Below are positions 7,297-15,756 of a stretch of 59,946 nucleotides of DNA, one piece after another. Origin of the DNA: Chloroflexota bacterium (lineage in GTDB: Bacteria; Chloroflexota; Limnocylindria; Limnocylindrales; CSP1-4). The first letter of the stretch is position 1; each line of letters starts with the position of its first letter. The DNA lies in contig JAJYNP010000320.1 of the NCBI GenBank assembly GCA_021786265.1, forward strand, positions 1 to 59,946. Reading direction: 5' to 3'. Position numbers and translations under genes: made by a program. The notes under the pieces were generated by a model. It was given only the letters and a program-made list of their open reading frames with translations, made no database searches and had not been told where the DNA came from.

Positions 7297-8184
7297 ATGG
7301 ACGCGCAGAGGCGGTGGCCCGCCGCCGCGCTCGTGCTGGATGCGCGGGCCAGGCTCGGGGAGGGTCCCCTGTGGGACGAGCGGCGGCGCGCCCTGGTCTG
7401 GGTGGACATCCTGGCCCCGTCGGTGCACGTCTACCGTCCCGAGGACGGGTCGGACACGGTCACCCCGGTACCACTGCCGGTGGGAGCCGCCGCGCTCCGT
7501 GAGACGGATGGCCTGCTGCTCGCGCTCGAGGATGGCTTCTGGCTGCGCGACGCCGACGGCCGGATGCGCCGCCTGGCCGCCGTGGAGGCCGGCGACCGGT
7601 CGACCCGGATGAACGACGGTCGGGTCGATCCCGGGGGGCGCTTCTACTGCGGGACCATGGCCTACGACGAGCGGCCCGGCGCGGCCTCGCTGTACCGGCT
7701 CGAACCCGACGGGGTGGTGTCGCGCGTGCTCGAGGGCGCCACGATCTCCAACGGCATCGACTGGAGCCCGGACGGACGGACCTGCTGGTACATCGATACC
7801 CCCACCCGCGGCGTGGATGCGTTCGACTACGAGCGGGAGACCGGCGAACTGCGCAACCGGCGGCGGGTGATCACGATCTCCGACGGCCAGGGCTGGCCCG
7901 ACGGCCTCACGGTCGACGCCGAGGGGTACGTGTGGGTTGCCTTCTGGGGCGGCTGGTGTGTCCGGCGGTTCGCGCCGGACGGGACGTTCGACCGGGAGAT
8001 CCGCCTGCCGGTCGCGCAGGTGACGAGCTGCACCTTTGGTGGCGACCGGCTCGACGAGCTCTACATCACCACCGCCTGGAACGGGCTGCCCGATGCCGGC
8101 CGCGCCGCTCAGCCGCTCGCCGGGGGGCTGTTCCGGGCGAGCCCCGGAGTCACCGGGCTGCCGGCCCGCCGCTACCGCGGCTAG
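7297..8184 (+). CDS. SMP-30/gluconolactonase-family sugar lactonase
   Basis: 295 residues from the ATG at 7297, which is chosen because a strong GGAGGAGGGG site lies 9 nt upstream; an ATG at 7276 in the same frame is part of that site. Metal ligands of the six-bladed propeller are visible: Glu in LGEGPLWDERR, Asn/Asp in RMNDGRVDPGGRFYCGTM, Asn in ISNGIDWSPD and Asp in WPDGLTVDAEG. The family hydrolyses sugar lactones such as gluconolactone or arabinono/galactonolactone in the cytoplasm. Its place next to galK hints at a galactose-type sugar, but the substrate cannot be read from the sequence. There is no signal peptide. Confidence 0.88.
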   Translation: MDAQRRWPAAALVLDARARLGEGPLWDERRRALVWVDILAPSVHVYRPEDGSDTVTPVPLPVGAAALRETDGLLLALEDGFWLRDADGRMRRLAAVEAGDRSTRMNDGRVDPGGRFYCGTMAYDERPGAASLYRLEPDGVVSRVLEGATISNGIDWSPDGRTCWYIDTPTRGVDAFDYERETGELRNRRRVITISDGQGWPDGLTVDAEGYVWVAFWGGWCVRRFAPDGTFDREIRLPVAQVTSCTFGGDRLDELYITTAWNGLPDAGRAAQPLAGGLFRASPGVTGLPARRYRG

Positions 8185-8191
8185 GAGGCCG

Positions 8192-8228
8192 GGTGCCGGT
8201 CGCGGCGCCGGCAATCCAGGCCGGCACC
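8192..8228. terminator. Convergent hairpin between lactonase and S9 peptidase genes
   Basis: GGTGCCGG (8192-8199) pairs with CCGGCACC (8221-8228) around a 21-nt loop in the 70-bp space between two convergent genes. It could end transcription in both directions. No T-run is present. Confidence 0.4.
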
Positions 8229-8254
8229 GCGCCGGGTCGTGCACCCTTCTCCGC

Positions 8255-10294
8255 CTACAGCAGCTCCGGCCGTTCCCATGCCGCGCCCAGCACGTGGTGG
8301 TCCAGGAACGCGAGTACCGTCTGGTACCAGAGCCGCGCGTTCTGCGGCTTCAGCACCCAGTGGTTCTCGTCGGGGAAGTAGAGGAACTTCGACTCGACCC
8401 CGTGCCGCTGCAGGTCGGTCCAGAGCCGGAGCGCCTCGCTGATCGGCACGCGGTGGTCGAGCTCACCGTGGATCACCAGCATGGGCGCGCGGATCGATCC
8501 GATCGCGTTCGATGGACTCTGTTCCAGGTAGCGGCTCGGGTCCCGGTATGGATCGCCGAACTCCAGCTCCCAGGTGTTGCCGTCGTCCGTGGTGCCGTGG
8601 AACCCGCGCAGCTCCCAGAGGCTGGCATGCGTCACGATGCAGCGGAACCGCTCGGTGTGGCCCGCCACCCAGTTCGCCATGTAGCCACCGAACGACCCGC
8701 CCATCAGGGCCGTACGGGAGCCGTCGACGTCGGGCCGCGCGACCGCAGCGTCGACCGCCGCGAGCATGTCCGTGAACGGCGCCTCATGCCAGCGGCCCCA
8801 GCCGCGCTGCACCATCGCCTGGCCGTAGCCCGTCGAGAACGCCGGGTCGGGGAGCACCACGGCGTAGCCGCGTGCCGCCAGCACCTGCGGGTTCCAGCGC
8901 CAGTGCCAGCCGTCCGTCCATGAGCCCAGCGGCCCGCCGTGCACGAAGACCACCAGCGGTGCCGGGTGCTCCGGTGAGGCATCCGCAGGCAGGACGAGCC
9001 AGGCGCCGATGGGGGCGCCGTCCTGTGCCGTGGCCACGATCCGCTCGACCCGTCCGGGCGCGCCGACCGCCCCCTCGTCGAGGGCGGGGGAGGGGATGAC
9101 CGCCGGGCACTGGTCGGCCGTCCGGGGATGGAGCCGGACGACCTGGCTCGGCACCCGAAGTGTCGAGCGCAGACCGTACAGGCTCGACCCGTCGGGCGAT
9201 GGGCAGGGGTCGCCCATGGTGCCCGATGCCGACAGGCAGGTGATATCGCCGGACGCGACGTCGAGCCGGAAGACGCCGCCCGACCCCTGTCGATCGGCGA
9301 GGAAGAAGACGGCCGACCCGTCGGGGGACCAGGTGGGAGCGTGCGGCCACAGGTCCGCGGACGGCGCCGGGTCCCTGCCCTGGCCGGTGGCGAGCTCCAC
9401 CAGCCAGAGGCGAGGCTCCAGCGCGCGTTCCGGGTCCCCGAGGGTGGTGCGGACGCATGCCACCGTGGTTCCGTCGGGGGAACACGCCGGGTCCTCGTAG
9501 GTGGCATCGCCAGAAGTCAGGGTCCGCGCATGGCCGGTCGCCACCTCGAACGCGACCAGGTCGGCCGACGGGTGCGTGATGTCGGCGTGCGATGCGACCG
9601 TGGCCACGACCGTCCGCCCGTCGGGGGTCACATCGAACCCGAGCTCGTCGTGCGAGTCGAGGGATGCGCCCGCCTCGGGGGTCAGGTCGCGCGGGATCGG
9701 GACCGCCTCGGTTTCCAGGGCGGGGATGTCAACCGCCAGCAGGTGCCGCTCGCGCGGCCCGAGGTAGTGGTCCCAGTGGCGGATCGGGTAGTGCTCGAAC
9801 AGGATCGCGGAGACGCCGGCGTCCCTCCGGCTCCGGGCTCGCTCGGCGTCGGCCTCCAGGCCTGCGGCCCCGCGGAAGACCCGCACGGCAAGCGCGACCG
9901 TGCGGGCGGCACGCGCGACGCGCAGGCCGTCGATCCCACCGTCGGGCGCGAGGAGCAGCCGGGCCTCGCCCCCTCCGGACGGCAGGTGCCACAGGGCGGC
10001 CTGGTCCCGCTTCTCGGCTCCCTCGGCGGCCTCGGGGTCGGGACGGCACGAGGTGAACAGCAGCGACCCGTCGGGCAGGAACGCGGCGTTGCTCTCGCCT
10101 TCGGCGGATCGCGTCAGCCGGTGGGGCGGGCGCCGGCCGTCCGGGTCGATCTCCCAGAGCGAGGAGAGCAGCTTCCTGCCGTCGGGGGCAGGCGTTGCCA
10201 CGCAGACGACCAGGCGGCTCCCATCCGGGGAACAGCGAAGGCCGGAGAGCCGCGGGAGGGCCGCGAAGCGGTCGAAGTCGAATGTCACGCTCAT
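8255..10294 (-). CDS. S9-family prolyl oligopeptidase/acylaminoacyl-peptidase-like serine peptidase
   Basis: 679 residues from the ATG at 10294; the frame stays open to 10450, but the extra codons look like noise. The first ~400 residues form repeated WD/TolB-like propeller blades with 'SPDG' turns. The C-terminal alpha/beta-hydrolase carries the triad: Ser in GGSFGGYMANW, Asp in GELDHRVPISEA and His in PDENHWV. Enzymes of this type cleave short or N-acylated peptides. No signal peptide is seen, so it is probably cytoplasmic. A CATGAT hexamer ends 7 nt before the ATG, consistent with a leaderless start. Confidence 0.88.
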   Translation of the reverse strand: MSVTFDFDRFAALPRLSGLRCSPDGSRLVVCVATPAPDGRKLLSSLWEIDPDGRRPPHRLTRSAEGESNAAFLPDGSLLFTSCRPDPEAAEGAEKRDQAALWHLPSGGGEARLLLAPDGGIDGLRVARAARTVALAVRVFRGAAGLEADAERARSRRDAGVSAILFEHYPIRHWDHYLGPRERHLLAVDIPALETEAVPIPRDLTPEAGASLDSHDELGFDVTPDGRTVVATVASHADITHPSADLVAFEVATGHARTLTSGDATYEDPACSPDGTTVACVRTTLGDPERALEPRLWLVELATGQGRDPAPSADLWPHAPTWSPDGSAVFFLADRQGSGGVFRLDVASGDITCLSASGTMGDPCPSPDGSSLYGLRSTLRVPSQVVRLHPRTADQCPAVIPSPALDEGAVGAPGRVERIVATAQDGAPIGAWLVLPADASPEHPAPLVVFVHGGPLGSWTDGWHWRWNPQVLAARGYAVVLPDPAFSTGYGQAMVQRGWGRWHEAPFTDMLAAVDAAVARPDVDGSRTALMGGSFGGYMANWVAGHTERFRCIVTHASLWELRGFHGTTDDGNTWELEFGDPYRDPSRYLEQSPSNAIGSIRAPMLVIHGELDHRVPISEALRLWTDLQRHGVESKFLYFPDENHWVLKPQNARLWYQTVLAFLDHHVLGAAWERPELL

Positions 10295-10301
10295 GGCGTC
10301 G

Positions 10302-10307
10302 ATCATG
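10302..10307 (-). promoter_or_regulatory. Possible -10 of the S9 peptidase gene
   Basis: CATGAT on the minus strand ends 7 nt before the chosen ATG. It is a weak match, taken mainly because the spacing equals that seen at other genes here. Confidence 0.25.
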
Positions 10308-10347
10308 GCACGTGGCGCGGGCGAAGGGGCAAGGACGGCGCGGGCGG

Positions 10348-10353
10348 TACAAT
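10348..10353 (+). promoter_or_regulatory. Putative -10 element of ppdK
   Basis: TACAAT, one mismatch from consensus, in the divergent space between the S9 peptidase gene and ppdK. It predicts a leader of about 105 nt. No recognisable -35 is seen. Confidence 0.45.
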
Positions 10354-10464
10354 TCGGGTGGTCCCACGTCCCCACTTCGACCACGCCCGGAGCCACGTTC
10401 CGAACGTCCCCACGGATCGAACGCCCCCAACCGACCAGCGTCCCGCACAAGGAGCCAGCGATCC

Positions 10465-13251
10465 ATGACCACCACGGACAGCGTCGCCGAACGAACCCAC
10501 CGCGCGGCCAGGCGGTACATCTACGCCTTCGGCGGAGGGCACGCCGACGGGAACGGCGAGATGAAGGGTCTGCTCGGCGGCAAAGGTGCCGGGCTCGCGG
10601 AGATGACCCGGGCCGGCCTCCCTGTCCCGCCCGGCTTCACCATCACCACCGAGGCCTGCAACGACTACTTCGCGAACGGCGAGCGGCTCCCGGACGGGCT
10701 GTGGGACGACGTCCAGGATGCCATGCGCGAGGTCGAGCGGGAGACCGGCAAGCGGTTCGGCGGGCGAGACAACCCGCTGCTGGTGAGCGTCCGCTCCGGC
10801 TCGAAGTTCTCGATGCCCGGCATGATGGACACCGTCCTCAACCTCGGGCTCAACGAGGAGACGCTGCCGGGCCTGATCGCGCTGACGCAGAACGAGCGCT
10901 TTGGGTGGGACGCGTACCGGCGCTTCATCCAGATGTTCGGCCGCATCGTCATGGACGTGGACGGCCGCCGCTTCGACGAGGCGCTCGACGCCGCGAAGGA
11001 GCGGCACGGCGCGAAGGCCGACACGGACCTCGATGCGGCCGCCCTGCGCGAGCTCGTCGGCGCGTACAAGGCGATCGTCCGGGAGGCCACCGGCCGCGAG
11101 TTCCCCACCGACCCGGACGAGCAGCTCGACCTGGCCATCAAGGCCGTCTTCGGCTCCTGGTTCGGCAAGCGCGCGGTGGACTACCGCAACTACAACAGGA
11201 TCGCCCATGACCTCGGCACGGCCGTCAACGTGGTCACCATGGTCTTCGGGAACATGGGCAACGATTCCGGGACCGGCGTCGCGTTCACGCGCGACCCGAA
11301 CACCGGCGAGAAGGTGCTCTACGGCGAGTACCTGACCAACGCCCAGGGCGAGGACGTGGTGGCCGGCATCCGGACGCCCCAGGAGATCGCCCACCTGGAG
11401 CAGGAGCTCCCGCAGGCGTACCGCGAGTTCCACGAGATCGCCGAGAAGCTCGAGCGGCACTACCGCGACGTGCAGGACCTGGAGTTCACCATCGAGCGCG
11501 GCCGGCTCTTCATGCTGCAGACACGCGGCGCGAAGCGCACCGCGGCGGCCGCCGTGAAGATCGCGGTCGACATGGTCGCCGAGGGGATCATCACCGAGAC
11601 CGAGGCGGTCGAGCGGATCGAACCGGCGCAGGTCGACCAGCTCCTGCGTGCGCAGTTCGACCCGAAGGCGCGTCAGGCGGCGCCCCGCATCGCGAAGGGC
11701 CTGAACGCCTCGCCGGGCGCCGCGGTCGGAAAGGCCGTCTTCGACGCCGACACGGCGGTCGAGTGGGTCGCGCGCGGCGAGCGCGTGGTGCTGGTGCGCA
11801 TCGAGACCTCGCCCGACGACTTCCACGGGATGGCGGTGGCCCAGGGGATCCTGACCGCGCGCGGCGGCGCTACCTCCCATGCCGCAGTGGTGGCCCGCCA
11901 GATCGGCAAGCCCTGCGTGGCCGGCTGCTCCGAGCTGCTGGTGGACTACCGCGCGAAGTCGGCCAGCGCCAACGGCTCGGCCTTCCGCGAGGGCGACCCG
12001 ATCAGCGTGGATGGCTCGACCGGCGAGGTGTTCCTCGGCGCGCTGCCCACGGTGGCGGCCCGCTTCGAGGAACAGCCCGAGCTGCAGCAGATCCTCGGCT
12101 GGGCCGACGGCATCCGCCGGCTGCAGGTGTGGACCAACGCCGACAAGCCCGAGGAGGCCGCGCAGGCCCGCAGCTACGGGGCCCAGGGGATCGGCCTGTG
12201 CCGGACCGAGCACATGTTCCGCGAGGGCGAGCGGCTCGAGATCGTGCGCGACGCGATCCTCGTGGCGTTCCAGGCGACCCGCGCCAAGGAGCGCCAGGCC
12301 GCCGGCGAGACGCTGGGCGAGGCCGACCGGGACGCGGTCGAGCGCTTCGACGCGGCGATCGCCAAGCTCGAGAAGCTCCAGCAGGGCGACTTCGAGGGGA
12401 TCCTCTCCGCGATGAGCGGGCTGCCGGTCGTGATCCGGCTGATCGACCCACCCCTCCACGAGTTCCTCCCGAAGCACGACGAGCTGATCGTGGAGGTCAC
12501 GCAGCTCCGCGAGCGCCGCACGCCGGAAGACGATCCGGCCTATGTGAAGGCGCGGACGATGCTGGCGGCGGTCGAGGCGCTGCGCGAGCAGAACCCCATG
12601 CTGGGGCTGCGCGGCATCCGGCTCGGCCTGATGATCCCGGACATCACCAAGATGCAGACCCGGGCCATCCTGAACGCCGCGATCGCCGTGCGCCGCGCCG
12701 GTGGCGACCCGCACGTCGAGATCATGATCCCGCTCGTCGGTCACGTGAACGAGCTGGCCGCAAGCCAGACGCTCCTCGAGGCCGAGGCCAGGCAGGTCAT
12801 GGAGGCGGCCGGTACCACGGCCGACTACAAGTTCGGCACCATGATCGAGGTGCCGCGCGGCGCGCTCACCGCCGACGAGATCGCGAAGTACGCGCAGTTC
12901 TTCAGCTTCGGCACCAACGATCTGACGCAGATGACCTTCGGGTACAGCCGCGACGACGCGGAGGGCGGCTTCCTGCTCGCCTACGTCGAGCGGAAGATCC
13001 TGCCGTTCAACCCGTTCCAGACGCTCGACCGGTCCGGCGTGGGCCAGCTCATGCGGATCGCGGTCGAGAAGGGTCGGGCGACGCGACCGGACATCAAGCT
13101 CGGGATCTGCGGGGAGCACGGCGGCGACCCCGAGTCGATCGCCTTCTGTCACGAGATCGGGCTCAACTACGTCTCCTGCTCGCCCTTCCGGGTTCCCGTG
13201 GCGCGGCTCGCCGCGGCCCAGGCGGTGCTGGCCGGGGAGCGCGACAGGTAG
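10465..13251 (+). CDS. ppdK: Pyruvate, phosphate dikinase
   Basis: 928 residues from the ATG at 10465, which has AAGGAG 10 nt upstream; the open frame to 10195 is an artefact of GC-rich DNA. The order of domains is normal: N-terminal ATP-grasp region (LLGGKGAGLAEMTRAGLPVP near residue 40), the swivelling phosphohistidine domain with GGATSHAAVVARQIGKPC, and the C-terminal PEP/pyruvate barrel ending in GICGEHGGDP and the catalytic cysteine in YVSCSPFRVP. The enzyme interconverts ATP, phosphate and pyruvate with AMP, PPi and PEP. It could serve gluconeogenesis from acetate or pyruvate, which fits the acetate genes at 39-46 kb. It appears monocistronic with a hairpin behind it. Confidence 0.97.
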   Translation: MTTTDSVAERTHRAARRYIYAFGGGHADGNGEMKGLLGGKGAGLAEMTRAGLPVPPGFTITTEACNDYFANGERLPDGLWDDVQDAMREVERETGKRFGGRDNPLLVSVRSGSKFSMPGMMDTVLNLGLNEETLPGLIALTQNERFGWDAYRRFIQMFGRIVMDVDGRRFDEALDAAKERHGAKADTDLDAAALRELVGAYKAIVREATGREFPTDPDEQLDLAIKAVFGSWFGKRAVDYRNYNRIAHDLGTAVNVVTMVFGNMGNDSGTGVAFTRDPNTGEKVLYGEYLTNAQGEDVVAGIRTPQEIAHLEQELPQAYREFHEIAEKLERHYRDVQDLEFTIERGRLFMLQTRGAKRTAAAAVKIAVDMVAEGIITETEAVERIEPAQVDQLLRAQFDPKARQAAPRIAKGLNASPGAAVGKAVFDADTAVEWVARGERVVLVRIETSPDDFHGMAVAQGILTARGGATSHAAVVARQIGKPCVAGCSELLVDYRAKSASANGSAFREGDPISVDGSTGEVFLGALPTVAARFEEQPELQQILGWADGIRRLQVWTNADKPEEAAQARSYGAQGIGLCRTEHMFREGERLEIVRDAILVAFQATRAKERQAAGETLGEADRDAVERFDAAIAKLEKLQQGDFEGILSAMSGLPVVIRLIDPPLHEFLPKHDELIVEVTQLRERRTPEDDPAYVKARTMLAAVEALREQNPMLGLRGIRLGLMIPDITKMQTRAILNAAIAVRRAGGDPHVEIMIPLVGHVNELAASQTLLEAEARQVMEAAGTTADYKFGTMIEVPRGALTADEIAKYAQFFSFGTNDLTQMTFGYSRDDAEGGFLLAYVERKILPFNPFQTLDRSGVGQLMRIAVEKGRATRPDIKLGICGEHGGDPESIAFCHEIGLNYVSCSPFRVPVARLAAAQAVLAGERDR

Positions 13252-13276
13252 GAGCACGACCCGGCGGGGGCCCGTG

Positions 13277-13307
13277 TCTGGTCGAGCTGGATGCCTGCTC
13301 GACCAGA
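13277..13307 (+). terminator. Hairpin after ppdK
   Basis: TCTGGTCGAG (13277-13286) and CTCGACCAGA (13298-13307) form a perfect 10-bp stem with an 11-nt loop, 25 nt after the ppdK stop. No T-run follows. Confidence 0.6.
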
Positions 13308-13379
13308 TGGGCGCCATCTCCTCTCGCCGCCACCTGGATGCGGCTGACCCAGGCTGGCGTCCCGGCGTCCACGCCGCGC

Positions 13380-13385
13380 TATGAT
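13380..13385 (+). promoter_or_regulatory. Putative -10 of the DMT transporter gene
   Basis: TATGAT overlaps the first possible ATG (13381). If this is the true -10, translation must start further in, most likely at the ATG at 13426. Confidence 0.35.
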
Positions 13386-14430
13386 CGACGGCCCACGCCC
13401 TGCCTCCAGCGGCCTCGACCCGCAGATGACACACGAGACACCCGAGCCCGCGGCGGCGACCCTGCCCGCGGCGGCAAGCCTGCCCGCGGCGGCGAGTTCA
13501 CGCTCGGTGGCGGCCCGGCGCGAGGAGCGCCTGGGACTGGCGGCCTCCGCCGCCAGCGCGGTCCTGTTCGGCACCTCGTACGTGGCGACCGCGTTCGCGC
13601 TGCGCTCCTTCACGCCGCTGGCGACGGCGGGCTGGCGCGGGCTCCTGGCGACCACGACGCTGGGCATCGCCATCTCGCTCGGTACCCTGGGACCGCGGCC
13701 GTCGCTGCCGACCCGGCGCCAGATCGTGCGCCTCGCCGCGCTGGCGCTCACCGGCGGTCCCGTCTTCATCGTCGCGATGAATGTTGCCGTCGCCCACGCC
13801 GGCGCGACGATCGCGTCGTTCGTGGCCGGGCTCTACGCGGTGCTTGCGGCGGCGCTCGCGCCGGTGCTGCTCCGCGAGCGGCTGTCGCCGACCGCCGTCG
13901 CGGGCTTCCTGCTGGCGCTTGCCGGCACGGCGCTTCTCGCGGAGCTGCAGGCGAGCGGGTCGACGATGGTGGGGATCGGCGTGGGGCTGGGGGCCGCGCT
14001 CTCGTACGCGCTGTTCCTGGTCCTGTCGCGGCGCTGGTCCGTGCCCTGGGCCCTGCCCGGATCGCTGATCACGTTCGGGTTGGTGCTGGCGACCGGGGTC
14101 CCCATCGTGGCCTGGCTGCTGGTCTCGGACCCCGGGGCGCTCGTCCCGGCCTCGGTCCGGCCCGAGGCCGCGCTGGCGCTCCTGTGGCTCGCGATCGCCC
14201 CGGGGGCGCTCGCCCCGATCCTGGTCGTGGCCGCCGTGCGGCGCCTGGACGCCCGCCGTTCGTCGGCGTTCCTGCTGCTCAACCCCGTTTCGGCCGCGCT
14301 GCTCTCGTGGGCGCTCCTCGGCGAGCGGCTCAGCCCGGTCCAGCTCTTCGGAGCGCTCCTGGTGCTGGCCGGGATTGCCGCCGCCTCCGGCGCGATCGGG
14401 TCGGGAGCCGCGTCATGGAGTCGCCGGTAG
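13381..14430 (+). CDS. EamA/DMT-family transporter
   Basis: 349 codons from the first ATG; the ATG at 13426 (334 residues) is an equally good start given the TATGAT at 13380. After an Ala/Pro-rich N-terminal segment with a small internal repeat (LPAAAS), about ten hydrophobic helices follow in two halves. Typical EamA features are seen: LFGTSYVATAFALRSFTPL in the first helix, a central FVAGLYAVLAAALAPVLLRE, and LLLNPVSAALLSWALLGE near the end. The family exports or exchanges small metabolites across the inner membrane; the substrate is unknown. The stop overlaps the end of the convergent antiporter gene by 18 bp. Confidence 0.85.
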   Translation: MIDGPRPASSGLDPQMTHETPEPAAATLPAAASLPAAASSRSVAARREERLGLAASAASAVLFGTSYVATAFALRSFTPLATAGWRGLLATTTLGIAISLGTLGPRPSLPTRRQIVRLAALALTGGPVFIVAMNVAVAHAGATIASFVAGLYAVLAAALAPVLLRERLSPTAVAGFLLALAGTALLAELQASGSTMVGIGVGLGAALSYALFLVLSRRWSVPWALPGSLITFGLVLATGVPIVAWLLVSDPGALVPASVRPEAALALLWLAIAPGALAPILVVAAVRRLDARRSSAFLLLNPVSAALLSWALLGERLSPVQLFGALLVLAGIAAASGAIGSGAASWSRR

Positions 14431-15639
14431 CCCGTCCCGCGCGCCTGACCAGCGCACGATGCGATCCGCCGACGTGGCCTGGACGAGCAGCGTGAACAGC
14501 ACGATCCCAAACGTGATCCCCTGGAGGAGGTCGCGGTCCGGGAAGCCATCGGGCAGCGAGAGCGCCAGCGCGACCGCCACGGCACCGCGCAGTCCCGCCC
14601 AGAACATCACGTGCAGCCACCCGAGCGGGATGCGCTCCCGGCCTGTCGTCCGCTCCGCCAGCCACGAGGCGCCGCCGAGCATCAGGTAGACCACCGCGGC
14701 CCGGCCCACCAGGATCGCGACGACCCCCCACGCGATGGGCCCGAGCACCGCCGCGAGGTGGCCGACCGGGATCGCGACCCCGATCAGCAGGAACACGAGC
14801 GCGGCGAGCAGGAACGCGAGGAACTCCCACACGACGTCGATTGCGTCCTGCACGCGCTGGCTCAGGCCCACGCGGCGGCCGTAGGACCCGAGCACGACCC
14901 CGGCGACGACGGTCGCGATGATGCCGGACACGCCGAGCTGGTCGGCGACCAGGTACGTGCCGTACGCGGCGACGAGCGTCAGGGTGAGCTCGACGAGATG
15001 ATCCTCGACGGCGGCCGCGAGGCGTGAGATCGCGATGCCCGACACGGCGCCGACCACGACGCTCCCAACGGTGGCACCGACGAACTGGACGGCCTCCTGC
15101 ACCGGGTCCGTGGCGCCCCGCGTGGCGGCGACGGCGATGGTGAACGCAACGATCCCGGTCCCGTCGTTGAGGAGACTCTCCGCCTCGACCATCGTGGCCA
15201 GGCGGGCAGGTGCCCGGAGCCGCCGGATGCTCGAGGTCACCGCGGCCGGGTCGGTGGCCGAGACCATCGCCCCCACCACGAAGGACGGGCCCAGCGCCAG
15301 TCCCGTCGCGAGGTGCAGCACGACGGCGACGAACCCGGCCACCACCAGGACGCCGGGCACCGCGAGCAGCAGGACGCCCCCGAGCGCGCGCAGCAACTCC
15401 GGCTGGTCGAGCGAGTAGGCGGCCTCGAACACGAGCCCCGGCAGCAGCACCAGCAGGACCAGCTGCGGGCTCACCTGCAGGTGGATCGGTGGGGCCGCGA
15501 ACGAGATGGCGACGCCGAAGAGCACCAGTGCCACCGTGTAGGGCAACCCGACGCGCCGCGTCACCAGCGCGACGAACGCGAGCGCGGCCAGGAGTGCGAC
15601 GAACGCCTCGACGGCCTGGAGGATCGACGTGCCGGGCAC
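14413..15639 (-). CDS. CPA1-type cation:proton antiporter (NhaP-like)
   Basis: 408 residues from a GTG at 15639. The open frame extends far upstream but crosses other genes; TACCAT ends 7 nt before this GTG, in line with leaderless genes nearby. About 12 membrane helices are visible. Family motifs are LPGLVFEAAYSLD (helix 3 region), the ion-binding AMVSATDPAAVTSSIRRL, AESLLNDGTGIVAF and MFWAGLRGAVAVALAL. The DP pair in SATDP replaces the ND/DD motif as in CPA1 members. It would exchange sodium or potassium for protons at the inner membrane. No large cytoplasmic regulatory tail is present. Confidence 0.88.
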   Translation of the reverse strand: MPGTSILQAVEAFVALLAALAFVALVTRRVGLPYTVALVLFGVAISFAAPPIHLQVSPQLVLLVLLPGLVFEAAYSLDQPELLRALGGVLLLAVPGVLVVAGFVAVVLHLATGLALGPSFVVGAMVSATDPAAVTSSIRRLRAPARLATMVEAESLLNDGTGIVAFTIAVAATRGATDPVQEAVQFVGATVGSVVVGAVSGIAISRLAAAVEDHLVELTLTLVAAYGTYLVADQLGVSGIIATVVAGVVLGSYGRRVGLSQRVQDAIDVVWEFLAFLLAALVFLLIGVAIPVGHLAAVLGPIAWGVVAILVGRAAVVYLMLGGASWLAERTTGRERIPLGWLHVMFWAGLRGAVAVALALSLPDGFPDRDLLQGITFGIVLFTLLVQATSADRIVRWSGARDGLPATP

Positions 15640-15646
15640 GAAGCCT

Positions 15647-15652
15647 ATGGTA
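15647..15652 (-). promoter_or_regulatory. Putative -10 of the antiporter gene (leaderless)
   Basis: TACCAT on the minus strand ends 7 nt before the GTG start at 15639, so transcription would begin at or next to the start codon. No ribosome site is seen. Confidence 0.4.
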
Positions 15653-15743
15653 GATGGCGGCCGCGTCCCCGGCAGGCCGCGGGGCTCGTTCCGGGCACCC
15701 GGCCGCACGACGGACCGGGCTCTCGAGCCCGTCCCGGGCCGCC

Positions 15744-15749
15744 TACACT
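15744..15749 (+). promoter_or_regulatory. Putative -10 of the saccharopine-dehydrogenase-like gene (leaderless)
   Basis: TACACT ends 7 nt before the ATG at 15757. No Shine-Dalgarno sequence stands between them. Confidence 0.45.
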
Positions 15750-15756
15750 GGCGCCC

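Noticed and set aside
10195..10464. Upstream extension of the ppdK frame
   Set aside because: It crosses the promoter region and has no conserved sequence; the ATG at 10465 has a ribosome site and matches the family start.
10303..13434. 1043-codon minus-strand frame opposite ppdK
   Set aside because: Antisense to PPDK, no family motif, composition of a shadow frame.
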